Shown here in pieces: positions 7,792 to 17,376 of a DNA stretch of 64,000 nt. Within the stretch, counting starts at the first letter, position 1. Each line of letters opens with the position of its first letter. Source of the DNA: Sneathiella limimaris (GTDB lineage Bacteria > Pseudomonadota > Alphaproteobacteria > Sneathiellales > Sneathiellaceae); NCBI RefSeq assembly GCF_012932565.1, contig NZ_JABBYJ010000001.1:2480001-2544000 (forward strand), in the 5' to 3' direction. A program made the translations under genes and the position numbers. The notes under the pieces were generated by a model. That model was not told the origin of the DNA. It saw nothing but the letters and a program-made list of their open reading frames with translations, and ran no database searches.

Positions 7792-10002
7792 TTACACGTT
7801 CCCTGCTGTTTCTTTTAATTCAATCTTATAAAACGCAACTTGTACTCTGGCTCCGGGGTTGTTTTCTCTGTCAAGCAGCGACAGAGAACCCCCATGTTCT
7901 TCCATGATCTTACTTACGATTGCAAGTCCCAATCCGGTTCCCTTTTCACGGTGCGTTACGTAGGGCTCTGTAAGTCTGTTTCGGTTCTCAACAGGTAACC
8001 CTTTTCCGTTATCCTTGATCTCAATAATAAGCTGAGATTCTGTCTCTTTAACATCGATTTCAATCTGTCCGGGATTGTTAAGCGCTTCGTCCTCATCTCT
8101 ACCGGCAATCGCGTCCGCTGCATTTTGCAGTAAATTCGTAAACACGCGTGTCACTTGCGGGACATCGACCTTACAGAGATCCTGTGGAAGGTCATTTGGG
8201 ATGACATAATTGATTTCTGGATGGGCAATTTTTTGAAGGAAAACGGCTTCTTCTAGAATTGAGCTCAAAACTTCTGGCTGGAAATCCGGGGCTGGCATTC
8301 GAGCAAAGGACGAAAACTCATCTACCATCTGCCCGATGTCACCCACATGCCGAATTATCGTATCTGTACACTTGTTAAACGTATCAATATCATCCGTTAT
8401 CTGTTTGGAATATTTGCGCTTTATACGTTCCGCTGCCAGCTGGATCGGGGTAAGTGGGTTTTTGATCTCATGCGCTATTCTACGCGCAATGTCACCCCAT
8501 GCCGCCATCCTTTGAGCCGCTACGAGTTCCGTAATTTCATCTAAAGTGACAACATATCCATCTATCCCGCTTTCAGAAATCTGAGCCGCTATTCGAACCA
8601 ATAAATGATGATGTCCAGCGGATGTTTGCAGATGAATTTGCGATTGTCCTATCCTAAAGGGGCGTTCTCTTACCTCTTCAAGTAAATCTTTAAACTGAGG
8701 TGCAACCTCAATAAGTTTTCGACCAATGATTTCGGTACTGTCCAAATTTAACAGCTTCAAGGCGGTTCTGTTCGGAAGTGTTACAATGCCTTTTGTATCC
8801 AGGCCAATCACACCAGCCGTCACACCTGACAAGACAGTTTCAGTAAATCTCCGTCTTTCATCCAATTCCTGATTGGTTTGCTCTAACTCTTGACGCTGAG
8901 ATGCCAATTCGCCTGTCATTCTATTAAAGGACCGGCTAAGGAGCGCCATCTCATCATAGGCCGTCTGTTCGTCAACCTTAGTATCAAGATCACCATCCCT
9001 AACCCGTTCGGCTGCATTGACCAAACCTTCAATCGGTTTGACAAGCCTCGATGAAATGGCGAGGGCAAACCAGACCGCAGCCAACACAACCAGCAACGAG
9101 ATAATAACAAAGATAACAGCAAACTGGACCTGGATGCCAAAACCCTCTTCTTTCAGCTCTTTATAATCCTGCGTTGCTTTTCGGGTCCGCTCCAGATGTT
9201 CCAAGACGCGAGGGTCAATGTACCGGCTGACAAAAAGGTAACCATCCAGCAAACGATCTAACCGAATGAGGGCCCTCACCCGGTCATCATTTTGATTGGC
9301 AACTACCACCACATCAGTCGCCGTCGCCCGATCAAAAAGATTGGTTGGAATTTGGTCAAACTCAACAGCAAAGCTTAGGTTGGATTGGGCTATGATTTCC
9401 CGATTACCATTGACGATAATCGCTTCACTGAGATTGCGCGAAGCAACCTGATCGGTCAAAAATTGGTTAAAAACCTCACGGTTTTGAAGCATCCTGGTTG
9501 GTATTCGGCTAATGTCAGCGGCCATTCCCAAAATATCAGCCCGAATATTTTGAATATGTTCTTTAATATACCGATCAGCAACAGCCATTGATTCGGAAAC
9601 AGCGACGTTCACTGGCTCCGAAAAATGCCGTTGAAAATAGATATTGAAGAAAAGTGCTGAAAAGATTGCGACCATCAGCGCAGGCGCGACGGCTATAAGC
9701 ATAAACAGCCTGACCACGCGGCGATGCATATTACTGCCTGCTTTGCCAATTTTCTGCCGCCGCCACATACGGGTTAGTCGCTGAGCAATAATTAGCGCCA
9801 TTATGCCAATGAGAATTAAGTCTGCGATCACCAAAAGTCTGGTTATGCGAATATCATCACCGGTCAAAGAGCCATATGTCGCAAGCCCAGCAGCGAATGA
9901 AAGCAGTGCAATTGCAAACGAGCTTTTGGGTCCCAAGCCAATTTTTCGGGCCCACCGCAAAATTGCCGTCGGAGATTTTTGGCTGTTTTGGTGCGTTTGC
10001 AT
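7792..10002 (-). CDS. ntrY: Nitrogen regulation sensor histidine kinase NtrY
   Basis: About 736 residues; membrane sensor of the NtrYX two-component system. Transmembrane segments lie at about 31-49, 57-76, 98-122 and 293-317; the last two bracket a roughly 170-residue periplasmic sensor region. HAMP follows (about 318-370), then PAS (about 390-490), the HisKA H-box IAHEIKNPLTP (H512) and the HATPase G boxes DNGKGLP and GTGLGLAIVSK. The frame also offers GTG at 10005, but ATG at 10002 has GGATAG 11 nt upstream and is preferred. The stop is 1 nt before ntrX. It is separated from ntrC by 108 bp with a strong hairpin. Confidence 0.95.
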   Translation of the reverse strand: MQTHQNSQKSPTAILRWARKIGLGPKSSFAIALLSFAAGLATYGSLTGDDIRITRLLVIADLILIGIMALIIAQRLTRMWRRQKIGKAGSNMHRRVVRLFMLIAVAPALMVAIFSALFFNIYFQRHFSEPVNVAVSESMAVADRYIKEHIQNIRADILGMAADISRIPTRMLQNREVFNQFLTDQVASRNLSEAIIVNGNREIIAQSNLSFAVEFDQIPTNLFDRATATDVVVVANQNDDRVRALIRLDRLLDGYLFVSRYIDPRVLEHLERTRKATQDYKELKEEGFGIQVQFAVIFVIISLLVVLAAVWFALAISSRLVKPIEGLVNAAERVRDGDLDTKVDEQTAYDEMALLSRSFNRMTGELASQRQELEQTNQELDERRRFTETVLSGVTAGVIGLDTKGIVTLPNRTALKLLNLDSTEIIGRKLIEVAPQFKDLLEEVRERPFRIGQSQIHLQTSAGHHHLLVRIAAQISESGIDGYVVTLDEITELVAAQRMAAWGDIARRIAHEIKNPLTPIQLAAERIKRKYSKQITDDIDTFNKCTDTIIRHVGDIGQMVDEFSSFARMPAPDFQPEVLSSILEEAVFLQKIAHPEINYVIPNDLPQDLCKVDVPQVTRVFTNLLQNAADAIAGRDEDEALNNPGQIEIDVKETESQLIIEIKDNGKGLPVENRNRLTEPYVTHREKGTGLGLAIVSKIMEEHGGSLSLLDRENNPGARVQVAFYKIELKETAGNV

Positions 10003-10080
10003 CACATATCTATCCGAGATATGCGATGGTGCAAACCTTTGAAATGTCTAATTTCTGCCCCTCATTCGCGGTGTGAATTT

Positions 10081-10108
10081 CTTAAACGCCACATTTGTGG
10101 CATTTAAG
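10081..10108 (-). terminator. Hairpin between ntrC and ntrY
   Basis: A 13-bp stem with one mismatch (10081-10093 against 10096-10108, core GCCACA/TGTGGC, outer CTTAAA/TTTAAG) begins 3 nt after the ntrC stop codon. The U-tract on the minus strand is poor, so it could be a weak terminator or an mRNA-processing/stability element separating the dusB-ntrBC and ntrYX units. Confidence 0.5.
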
Positions 10109-10110
10109 CA

Positions 10111-11559
10111 TCACTTTATGCCGCGAACAACCTGAATATCAAGTTCTCTGATTTTTTTTCGCAGGGTATTTCGATTGAGGCCCAACAAATCGGCAGTTCT
10201 TATCTGGTTGCCATTTGTCGCATCAAGGGAAAGCGTGATCAAAGGTCGCTCCATTTCCCGCAAAACCCGCTCATATAGACCTGGCGGCGGAAGCGAGCCT
10301 GGATGGGCTGCAAAGTATTTCGCAATATGGCGCTCAATCGCTTCACTTAAGCTTTCGTCGCTCGGAGCTGCCTCAATGGGTTGCGACGTTGAAGACGGCT
10401 GGAGTTCTGCTGCAACCATCTTGGCGTCGATCATTTCTTCTGAATAAAGGGCAACCAATCGCTGAACAAGGTTTTCAAGCTCACGGACATTACCTGGCCA
10501 CTTATGTTTTTTCAGAATCTCTAAAGCTTCATTGTCGATGCTTTTAATTGCATGTTGACTATCTTCCTGGGCAAGTGCGAGGAAGTGGCGAACAAGATCA
10601 GGAACGTCTTCTGTTCTCTCCCTCAAAGGAGGAAGACGGATAGGAACAACATTCAGTCGGTAAAAGAGATCTTCGCGAAACAGTCCCTGGCGCACAAACT
10701 GGCGTAAATCCCGGTTAGTCGCTGCAATGATACGAACATCAGTTTTCATTGGGGTGCGTCCCCCAACTGTTGTGTATTCACCTTGCTGTAAAACACGGAG
10801 AAGCCTTGTTTGGGCTTCTAATGGCATGTCACCAATTTCGTCAAGAAACAGTGTGCCCCCTTGTGCTTGCTCAAAGCGACCAACTGCGCGAGATTCTGCG
10901 CCTGTGAACGCACCTTTTTCGTGGCCAAACAATTCACTCTCAATGAGTTCTTTGGGGATAGCTGCCATGTTAACCGGCACGAATGGGCCATTTTTCCGTT
11001 TGCCATATTCATGGAGCGCGCGGGCAACCAATTCCTTACCAGTTCCGCTTTCACCAGTAATCATAACCGTCAGATCGGTACCCATCAGGCGGGCAAGAAC
11101 TCTATAGATCTCCTGCATAGCCGGAGAGCGACCAATCAGCGGGATCTTGGTCTCTTCGTCCTCTGCGTCATCCAAATCGTTAGAGCGAACTTTCTTTGGC
11201 TTGGAGAGGGCTCTTTCGACAACCTGGAGCATTTCTTTCAGATCAAAAGGCTTTGGAAGGTAATCGTAGGCGCCGCGCTCAGTCGCTTTAATAGCAGTCA
11301 AAAGCGTATTTTGAGCGCTCATAACAATAACAGGTAATTCTGGACGAACCTTTTTGAGCCTGGGAAGCATATCCAGGCCATTCTCATCTGGCATGACAAC
11401 ATCTGTCAGGACAAGATCCCCTGCCCCTTCCAAAACCCAGTTATAGAGGGTCGCGGCATTTCCAGTTGAGCGGACAGTATAATTGGCGCGACTAAGTGCC
11501 TGATCCAGAACTGTTCTGATGCCTTGATCGTCGTCTGCGACTAAGATGGTTCCAGCCAT
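10111..11559 (-). CDS. ntrC: Nitrogen regulatory response regulator NtrC (sigma-54 activator)
   Basis: 482 residues: receiver domain (phospho-acceptor D53 in [11 protein letters not shown]), AAA+ domain with Walker A GESGTGKE (169-176), an intact GAFTGA sigma-54 loop (216-221) and Walker B FLDEIGDM, and a C-terminal Fis-type HTH ([21 protein letters not shown]). Phosphorylated NtrC drives sigma-54 promoters of nitrogen assimilation genes. The start codon overlaps the ntrB stop by one base (TAATG), so the pair is translationally coupled. The intact GAFTGA contrasts with its neighbour NtrX. Confidence 0.97.
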   Translation of the reverse strand: MAGTILVADDDQGIRTVLDQALSRANYTVRSTGNAATLYNWVLEGAGDLVLTDVVMPDENGLDMLPRLKKVRPELPVIVMSAQNTLLTAIKATERGAYDYLPKPFDLKEMLQVVERALSKPKKVRSNDLDDAEDEETKIPLIGRSPAMQEIYRVLARLMGTDLTVMITGESGTGKELVARALHEYGKRKNGPFVPVNMAAIPKELIESELFGHEKGAFTGAESRAVGRFEQAQGGTLFLDEIGDMPLEAQTRLLRVLQQGEYTTVGGRTPMKTDVRIIAATNRDLRQFVRQGLFREDLFYRLNVVPIRLPPLRERTEDVPDLVRHFLALAQEDSQHAIKSIDNEALEILKKHKWPGNVRELENLVQRLVALYSEEMIDAKMVAAELQPSSTSQPIEAAPSDESLSEAIERHIAKYFAAHPGSLPPPGLYERVLREMERPLITLSLDATNGNQIRTADLLGLNRNTLRKKIRELDIQVVRGIK

Positions 11560-12677
11560 TACGCTTCTTCTTTCGATTTTGGTACATTGTAAACAGGAAG
11601 GCGGATAAGAAAATGTCCACCCTCTGACGCTGTGTCATACTCAACGATGCCGCCATGGTCCCCGACAATTTTGGCAACTAAAGCCAAGCCAAGGCCGCTA
11701 CCCCCTTTCTTTGTTGTGACAAAGGGGTCGAAAATGTGCGGCAGAATTTCGTCTGAAATACCGGGGCCGTTGTCTTTAACTCCAACTTCTAAAGGCAATT
11801 GCACCCGATTTGAATTCCCTGGGACCGCAAGGCGAACACCTGGCCGATAAGCTGTCGTAAACGTAATCTCTCCCCCTTCTTCAGGGACAGACTCTGCAGC
11901 GTTCTTGACCAAGTTTAATAGAACCTGAACCAACTGATCCCGGTTTCCATAAACATATGGCAGAGATGGATCATATTCTTCTGAGAATTTTACCTTCTTC
12001 GCGAAACCGTTTTTGGCTAGAAGCCTTACATGCTCCAGTACTTCATGGATGTTCACAGCTTCCCGTTCAATGGGGCGGTCGTCTGAAAATGCTTCCATGC
12101 GATCAACGATGGCACAAATCCTATCTGTTTCATCACAGATGAGACGGGTTAAGGCGCGATCAGCATCAGATGCATTCATTTCCAATAATTGTGCAGATCC
12201 CCGAATACCTGAAAGAGGGTTTTTAACTTCATGCGCAAGCATGGCTGCCATTGCAGTAACCGAGCGGGCTGCGCCCCTGTGAGTTAATTGTCGATCCATT
12301 TTTGAGGCCATGGTCCGTTCCTCAATTTGGACGACGACCATATTTTTGTGAAACAAAGAAGAGACTTGGATATTTACATTCTTGACCCCGGTCTTTGGGG
12401 TTCCAAGGTCAACACCATATTCAGATACGCGATCGTTACTTTCCCTGACTTGCTCAATGAGCGAAAGAAGCGGACTGCCGAAAGGGACAAGCTGATCAAT
12501 TGTGGTTCGCCGGAGCATGTTAATGGAGGATGTGAAAAACTCCTCCCCCGCCGGATTTGCGTATGGGATATAGCCATTTGCATCCACAACGATAATGGGA
12601 TCCGGCAAAACCATTAGGACGCTGTAGGGGTTCACATCCTCTGACTTGTGTTTTTCGATAACCGCGTTTTTGACCAT
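11559..12677 (-). CDS. ntrB: Nitrogen regulation sensor histidine kinase NtrB (GlnL)
   Basis: 372-residue soluble histidine kinase/phosphatase that controls NtrC in response to PII and nitrogen status. An N-terminal PAS domain (about 18-120, [20 protein letters not shown]) is followed by the HisKA H-box [15 protein letters not shown] (H149) and the HATPase_c motifs [15 protein letters not shown] and [10 protein letters not shown]. No membrane segment is seen, as expected for NtrB. It starts 1 nt after the dusB stop and overlaps ntrC by one base: the conserved dusB-ntrB-ntrC operon. Confidence 0.97.
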   Translation of the reverse strand: MVKNAVIEKHKSEDVNPYSVLMVLPDPIIVVDANGYIPYANPAGEEFFTSSINMLRRTTIDQLVPFGSPLLSLIEQVRESNDRVSEYGVDLGTPKTGVKNVNIQVSSLFHKNMVVVQIEERTMASKMDRQLTHRGAARSVTAMAAMLAHEVKNPLSGIRGSAQLLEMNASDADRALTRLICDETDRICAIVDRMEAFSDDRPIEREAVNIHEVLEHVRLLAKNGFAKKVKFSEEYDPSLPYVYGNRDQLVQVLLNLVKNAAESVPEEGGEITFTTAYRPGVRLAVPGNSNRVQLPLEVGVKDNGPGISDEILPHIFDPFVTTKKGGSGLGLALVAKIVGDHGGIVEYDTASEGGHFLIRLPVYNVPKSKEEA

Positions 12678-12678
12678 G

Positions 12679-13671
12679 TCAGGCGACTTTCTGTTTTTCT
12701 GCCAAAGACGAATAGAAGGATCTGATTTCCTTTTCGACCTGCCGATGATCCTCCAAACGAATAATTCGATTTCGAAACTCTTTGCCCCCTTCCAGACGTT
12801 CCGAATACCAGGTCAAGTGTTTGCGGGCTACACGAGCTCCGACAACTTCTCCATAAAGTTTTATAAGTCCTTGATAATGTTCAAGAACAATTTGCATTTG
12901 TTCTGCTGCACCAGGGTCTGGCTTATGAGTACCTTCAAGCAGGAATGTCCCAACTTGTGAGACAAACCAAGGACGTCCATAGGCACCGCGGCCAATCATC
13001 ACGCCATCAGCTCCAGACATATTCAGCGCTGTTCTGGCGTCCTCTACAGTTTGAATATCGCCATTTGCAATGACCGGGATGGAGACGGCTTTTTTGACTT
13101 CGTTTATAAAAGACCAATCGGCCGATCCTTTAAAAAATTGGCATCGGGTGCGACCGTGTACGGTCAACATTTGAATTCCAAGATCTTCAGCGATCTTTGC
13201 GAGCTCTGGGGCGTTACGGCTGTCCTCATCCCATCCTGTTCTCATTTTGAGAGTTACAGGGATTTTGACCGCCTCGACTGTCGCTTTAATAATTTTTGCA
13301 GCGTGATCCAAATCCCGCATTAAGGAGGATCCAGCCATACCAGACGTCACTTTTTTGACCGGGCAGCCCATATTGATATCGATAATTTTGGCACCCATAT
13401 CCGCATTTAGCTTGGCAGCCTCAGCCATAATTTCCGGCTCACATCCAGCAAGCTGAACAGCAAGTACATTTTCGGCTTCTCTGTCAGTTTTGACGATACG
13501 TAATGATCTTTTTGTTTCATTGACCATTGACTTACTCGCCACCATTTCGGAAAACACAAGTCCAGCACCATAGCGGGATACAATCCGCCGAAAAGGCAAA
13601 TCTGTTATTCCAGCCATGGGAGCCAGTAATACTGGCATTTCAATGGATATGTCACCGATCGTAATGGTCAT
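12679..13671 (-). CDS. dusB: tRNA-dihydrouridine synthase DusB (NifR3 family)
   Basis: 330-residue FMN enzyme that reduces uridine to dihydrouridine in tRNA. TIM-barrel signatures in order: [15 protein letters not shown] at the N-terminus, the catalytic cysteine in [10 protein letters not shown], the KMRTGWD lysine, the TVHGRTR histidine, VIANGDI and the flavin-phosphate loop [13 protein letters not shown]. It is first gene of dusB-ntrB-ntrC and is divergent from ispDF across 128 bp. The ATG at 13671 follows an AT-rich leader without a clear Shine-Dalgarno sequence. Confidence 0.96.
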   Translation of the reverse strand: MTITIGDISIEMPVLLAPMAGITDLPFRRIVSRYGAGLVFSEMVASKSMVNETKRSLRIVKTDREAENVLAVQLAGCEPEIMAEAAKLNADMGAKIIDINMGCPVKKVTSGMAGSSLMRDLDHAAKIIKATVEAVKIPVTLKMRTGWDEDSRNAPELAKIAEDLGIQMLTVHGRTRCQFFKGSADWSFINEVKKAVSIPVIANGDIQTVEDARTALNMSGADGVMIGRGAYGRPWFVSQVGTFLLEGTHKPDPGAAEQMQIVLEHYQGLIKLYGEVVGARVARKHLTWYSERLEGGKEFRNRIIRLEDHRQVEKEIRSFYSSLAEKQKVA

Positions 13672-13799
13672 TTTTTGTGCAAATTATTTATTGCTTAAGA
13701 TTTGTGCATTTTAGGAGTTTTTTTGTTGCAACGCAACCTATTCCTATCGAGTTCTGCATTTTTATTGAACTCCCTATTTCCTGGGCTTAAGGTCACGCT

Positions 13800-14954
13800 A
13801 TGACTACCGCCGCCCTTATTGTCGCCGCTGGATCTGGCAGCCGAACCGGACTAGATTTTCCCAAACAATACTTGAAGTTGGGTGAGAAAACAGTTCTTAG
13901 AAAAACACTGGAACAGTTCCTGGACCATGCAAAGGTCGACAAGGTTCAGGTGGTCTATAATGCGGCTGATCAAGATCTATATGATGACGCCGTTAGTGGA
14001 CTTGAATTGTTACCACCAGTTGCGGGGGGAGTGACCCGCCAGGAAAGCGTTTTAAACGGGCTTTCAGCGTTAAACATGTCTTGCGAGAATTTGGAATATG
14101 TTCTTATTCATGACGCCGCAAGGCCATTCGTGTCAAAAGACCTGATCAATAGATGTGTTGAGGCACTGGAAAGTTGTGATGCCGTTTTGCCAGCTATCCC
14201 GGCAACCGATACGCTTAAAAGCATAAATGATGGCAGAGTGACTGGTACTCTCAACCGGGATGAAATCGTTGCAGCTCAAACCCCTCAATCCTTCAGCTTT
14301 CCAGTAATTTTAAAAGCACATGAAGACTTCAAGGATCAAAATGTAACGGACGATATTGCCCTTGCTGAATTAGCTGGGATAGACGTTGCATGGGTCATGG
14401 GGGATATACGAAATCAAAAAATTACCACAAAAGCAGATATTGATACTTTGATGAGCCAATCTTTGACAGATATTCGAACTGGACTTGGGTTTGATGTGCA
14501 TGCATTCGATAGCAACTCAAACCTATGGTTAGGAGGGGTTGAGATCCCCCATCATCAGGGGTTGAAGGGACATTCCGATGCAGATGTGGCGCTCCATGCC
14601 CTGACCGATGCAATACTGGGAGCGATTGGTGAAGGTGATATTGGAACCCATTTCCCCCCAAGCGAAGCGAAATGGAAAGGCGCACCTTCTTCGCTCTTTT
14701 TGGAACATGCCGCTTCATTGGTGGCGCAAAAAAGTGGAAAAATAGCGAACGTGGATTTGACCATTATTTGTGAGGCCCCCAAAATTTCACCTCACCGTGA
14801 CGCGATGCGGGCAAAAATTGCGGAGATACTTGGTATTGCCATCGACCGCGTTTCTGTAAAAGGAACAACGACTGAAAAGCTTGGCTTTACTGGACGCAGT
14901 GAAGGGATCGCAGCCCAGGCTGTTGCAACCATCAAACTCCCTGAGATTTTTTGA
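13800..14954 (+). CDS. ispDF: Bifunctional IspD/IspF (MEP pathway enzymes)
   Basis: 384-residue fusion of two MEP-pathway enzymes. Residues 1 to about 222 are IspD, which joins CTP to methylerythritol 4-phosphate (nucleotide loop LIVAAGSGSRTG, VLIHDAARPF). Residues from about 223 to the end are IspF, which makes the 2,4-cyclodiphosphate (DIRTGLGFDVHAF with metal ligands D232 and H234, third ligand H266 in DVALHALTD, and FTGRSEGIAAQA). The fusion is typical of alpha- and epsilonproteobacteria. AAGG lies about 9 nt before the ATG. The stop overlaps pgpA by one base. Later steps toward undecaprenyl lipids (dxr, uppS) appear further along the window. Confidence 0.98.
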   Translation: MTTAALIVAAGSGSRTGLDFPKQYLKLGEKTVLRKTLEQFLDHAKVDKVQVVYNAADQDLYDDAVSGLELLPPVAGGVTRQESVLNGLSALNMSCENLEYVLIHDAARPFVSKDLINRCVEALESCDAVLPAIPATDTLKSINDGRVTGTLNRDEIVAAQTPQSFSFPVILKAHEDFKDQNVTDDIALAELAGIDVAWVMGDIRNQKITTKADIDTLMSQSLTDIRTGLGFDVHAFDSNSNLWLGGVEIPHHQGLKGHSDADVALHALTDAILGAIGEGDIGTHFPPSEAKWKGAPSSLFLEHAASLVAQKSGKIANVDLTIICEAPKISPHRDAMRAKIAEILGIAIDRVSVKGTTTEKLGFTGRSEGIAAQAVATIKLPEIF

Positions 14955-15427
14955 TGAGCGGTTCTATTTCTAAGCTGCATCCCGCAACGATCTTATCCAC
15001 CTGGTTTTGGTCAGGCTTAAGCCCTAAGGCCCCAGGAACAGTGGGCTCACTGGCCGCGCTTCCATTTGGGTTTGTCATCTTAGTTTATGGTGGGCAGATC
15101 CATTTACTTTTGGCAACAGTAGTTGTTTTCCTACTGGGAACTTTCACCACTCATATCTATGTGACGCGTACGGGTAAATCAGATCCAAAAGAAGTGGTTA
15201 TTGATGAAGTTGCGGGGCAATGGCTCGCAATTTTAGTGGCAGGTACTTCTCCCCTCGCCTTATTGCTTGGATTTCTGTTCTTCAGATTGTTTGACATCTG
15301 GAAACCTTGGCCCATAAGTTGGATGGATAAAAATATAAAGGGAGCTATAGGTGTGATGCTAGACGATCTCGTTGCTGGCCTATTTGCCCTCGGCGCTGTA
15401 ATTATTGTTCTAAAGGTGATCGCTTGA
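14954..15427 (+). CDS. pgpA: Phosphatidylglycerophosphatase A
   Basis: 157-residue membrane phosphatase converting phosphatidylglycerophosphate to phosphatidylglycerol. Family motifs are GLSPKAPGTVGSLAALP near the N-terminus and DPKEVVIDEVAGQWLA, with hydrophobic segments between and after. An in-frame TTG lies at 14951, but the ATG at 14954 overlaps the ispDF stop as TGATG and is the natural start. Coupled on both sides, to ispDF and cinA. Confidence 0.93.
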   Translation: MSGSISKLHPATILSTWFWSGLSPKAPGTVGSLAALPFGFVILVYGGQIHLLLATVVVFLLGTFTTHIYVTRTGKSDPKEVVIDEVAGQWLAILVAGTSPLALLLGFLFFRLFDIWKPWPISWMDKNIKGAIGVMLDDLVAGLFALGAVIIVLKVIA

Positions 15428-15924
15428 GTATTTTGCCAGAAAAAATTTACGAACTTGCAGCGCAGGTTATTGAACAGGCGAAAGCCAAAGGCATTTCGAT
15501 TGCAACGGCTGAAAGCTGTACCGGTGGCTTGATCGGCGGTGCTCTTACAGATGTTTCTGGCTCTTCCGCAGTCGTGGACCGAGGATTTATCACCTATACC
15601 AACAAAGCGAAGATGCAAGTTCTTGGAGTGAGCGCTGAAACATTACGAGAAGTTGGTGCAGTCGCAGAAAAAACAGCCCGCGAAATGGCAATTGGGGCAA
15701 TTCGAAAATCAGCTTCAGAACTCAGTGTTGCCGTGACCGGGATCGCGGGGCCTGGTGGCAGTGATTATAAGCCTGGCGGCCGCGTTCATTTGGCAACAGC
15801 AAACTTAAATGGTGTGCTTGAACACCGCAAAATGGATTATGGGGACATTGGACGGGACAAGGTGCGCATTGCAACCATTATCACAGCATTAGAGATGCTA
15901 TTGAATGCGATAGACGGGGCCTAA
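15424..15924 (+). CDS. cinA: CinA C-terminal-type protein, probable nicotinamide-nucleotide amidohydrolase PncC
   Basis: 166-residue stand-alone CinA C-terminal domain; members deamidate NMN to nicotinate mononucleotide in NAD salvage. Signatures: TAESCTGGLIGGALTDVSGSS, GFITYTNKAK, and the catalytic-loop region AVTGIAGPGG. The only plausible start is TTG at 15424, overlapping the pgpA stop by 4 bp (TTGA) and preceded by AAAGGTGA about 4 nt away; the next in-frame ATG lies well inside the domain. It converges with ratA, overlapping by 4 bp at the stops. Confidence 0.93.
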   Translation: MSILPEKIYELAAQVIEQAKAKGISIATAESCTGGLIGGALTDVSGSSAVVDRGFITYTNKAKMQVLGVSAETLREVGAVAEKTAREMAIGAIRKSASELSVAVTGIAGPGGSDYKPGGRVHLATANLNGVLEHRKMDYGDIGRDKVRIATIITALEMLLNAIDGA

Positions 15925-16361
15925 TCAGGCTTGCCGTAAAGAACTTCTGCACGATGTTCAAAGGCCGCAATCATGCGCTGCACGGCTTCGTTGAACAGCA
16001 GTCCGATGGTTTTTTGCAGCAAGGCTGATTTAAACTCAAAATCCACATAGAAATCGATTTCACATCCATCTGGATGGGGCATGAAGATCCAGTGATTGTT
16101 GAGGTATTTAAACGGCCCATCCATATATTCCACATCAATCCGCGGGGTTTCAGGGTCCAAGGTTACTCGGGATGTGAAACGTTCACGAAACATCTTATAT
16201 CCAATTACCAGATCGGCCAGTATCAACCGATCTGTTTTTTCCTTGATCCGGGCGCCAACACACCAGGGAAGAAATTCAGGATAGGTTTCAACAGAAGCAA
16301 CCAAATCATAAAGCTGCTTCTGGCTAAAGGGTAAGACACGTTGTTCGGCATGTGTGGGCAT
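15921..16361 (-). CDS. SRPBCC/START-domain protein, RatA/Coq10 family
   Basis: 146 residues forming a single polyketide-cyclase/START fold related to yeast Coq10 (coenzyme Q chaperone) and E. coli RatA. It opens with the conserved family pattern LPFSQKQLYDLVASVETYPEFLPWC and later carries YMDGPFKYLNNHWIF and VDFEFKS, the strands around the lipid pocket. It lies 29 bp after lipA as the last gene of the pdh-lipA direction. A coenzyme Q-binding role is likely from the family; the toxin-like RatA activity cannot be judged here. Confidence 0.88.
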   Translation of the reverse strand: MPTHAEQRVLPFSQKQLYDLVASVETYPEFLPWCVGARIKEKTDRLILADLVIGYKMFRERFTSRVTLDPETPRIDVEYMDGPFKYLNNHWIFMPHPDGCEIDFYVDFEFKSALLQKTIGLLFNEAVQRMIAAFEHRAEVLYGKPD

Positions 16362-16390
16362 GTCGGAAGCTCGTTACTTAAACGCTGAAC

Positions 16391-17347
16391 TTAAGATTTC
16401 TGGGCCTGCTTTTTTTCCCGCGCCTCTTTCAAACGGGCGAAGTCTTCACCCGCATGATGGCTAGAGCGGGTCAGCGGTGATGAAGATACCATCAAGAAGC
16501 CCTTGTTATAGGCCTGACGCTCAAATGCATTAAACTCATCTGGGGTCACAAACCGATCAATCGCGTGATGCTTTACGGTTGGCTGCAGGTATTGCCCGAT
16601 GGTGAGAAAATCAATATCGGCAACCCGCATATCGTCCATGACCTGCGTCACTTCATCTTTAGTCTCACCCAAACCGACCATAATCCCAGACTTGGTGAAG
16701 ATGGTTGGATCCAGTTCTTTAACCCGCTGCAACAGCCGCAAAGAATGGAAATACCGGGCGCCGGGGCGCACTGTTGGGTAAAGCTTTGGAACTGTTTCAA
16801 GGTTATGGTTGAACACATCTGGCTTCGCCGCAACAACTACTTCCAAGGCCCCATCCTTCTTCAAAAAGTCGGGAGTCAGGATCTCAATAGTCGTGTTTGG
16901 AGCAGCTTCACGAATGGCTTGGATCACTTCCGCAAAATGTTGAGCGCCGCCATCGTCCAGATCGTCCCGGTCAACGGATGTAATCACAACGTGATTTAAG
17001 CCCATTGTGCTGACTGCCTTGGCAACATTGAAAGGCTCAAATGGATCAAGCGCATTTGGCTTACCTGTTGAGACATTACAAAACGCACAGGCACGGGTAC
17101 AGATTTCCCCCATGATCATCATGGTCGCATGTTTCTTGGACCAGCATTCCCCGATATTTGGGCAGGAAGCTTCCTCACACACAGTTGTAAGGTTGAGCCC
17201 TCGCATCAGTTCTCGTGTCTCGTTATATGTCTTAGAGACAGGTGCCTTGACCCTAATCCAGGAGGGTTTTCGCTGGATGGGGTTATCCGGACGATTACGT
17301 TTCTCCGGATGGCGGATACGAGGTGTGTTCTCAGCTGCTTCGGTCAT
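16391..17347 (-). CDS. lipA: Lipoyl synthase LipA
   Basis: 318-residue radical-SAM enzyme that inserts two sulfurs into protein-bound octanoyl groups. The auxiliary Fe-S cluster motif [12 protein letters not shown] (C57, C62, C68) and the radical-SAM CTRACAFC (C83, C87, C90) are both intact, and the conserved [10 protein letters not shown] tail is present. A TTG 18 nt further upstream (17365) is also in frame, but ATG at 17347 is preferred on codon usage; neither has a strong ribosome site. It follows lpd, so the lipoate needed by PdhB, PdhC and other dehydrogenases is made beside them. Confidence 0.97.
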   Translation of the reverse strand: MTEAAENTPRIRHPEKRNRPDNPIQRKPSWIRVKAPVSKTYNETRELMRGLNLTTVCEEASCPNIGECWSKKHATMMIMGEICTRACAFCNVSTGKPNALDPFEPFNVAKAVSTMGLNHVVITSVDRDDLDDGGAQHFAEVIQAIREAAPNTTIEILTPDFLKKDGALEVVVAAKPDVFNHNLETVPKLYPTVRPGARYFHSLRLLQRVKELDPTIFTKSGIMVGLGETKDEVTQVMDDMRVADIDFLTIGQYLQPTVKHHAIDRFVTPDEFNAFERQAYNKGFLMVSSSPLTRSSHHAGEDFARLKEAREKKQAQKS

Positions 17348-17376
17348 GGGTAACAACTCTTGCAAAAAGGGGTGCC

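Noticed and set aside
13749-13772. GAGTTC/GAACTC inverted repeat upstream of ispDF as a LexA site
   Set aside because: The half-sites are inverted and 12 nt apart, unlike the direct GAAC-N7-GAAC spacing.
15905-15940. Terminator between cinA and ratA
   Set aside because: Only a 4-bp GCCT/AGGC stem with two T residues; too weak to call.
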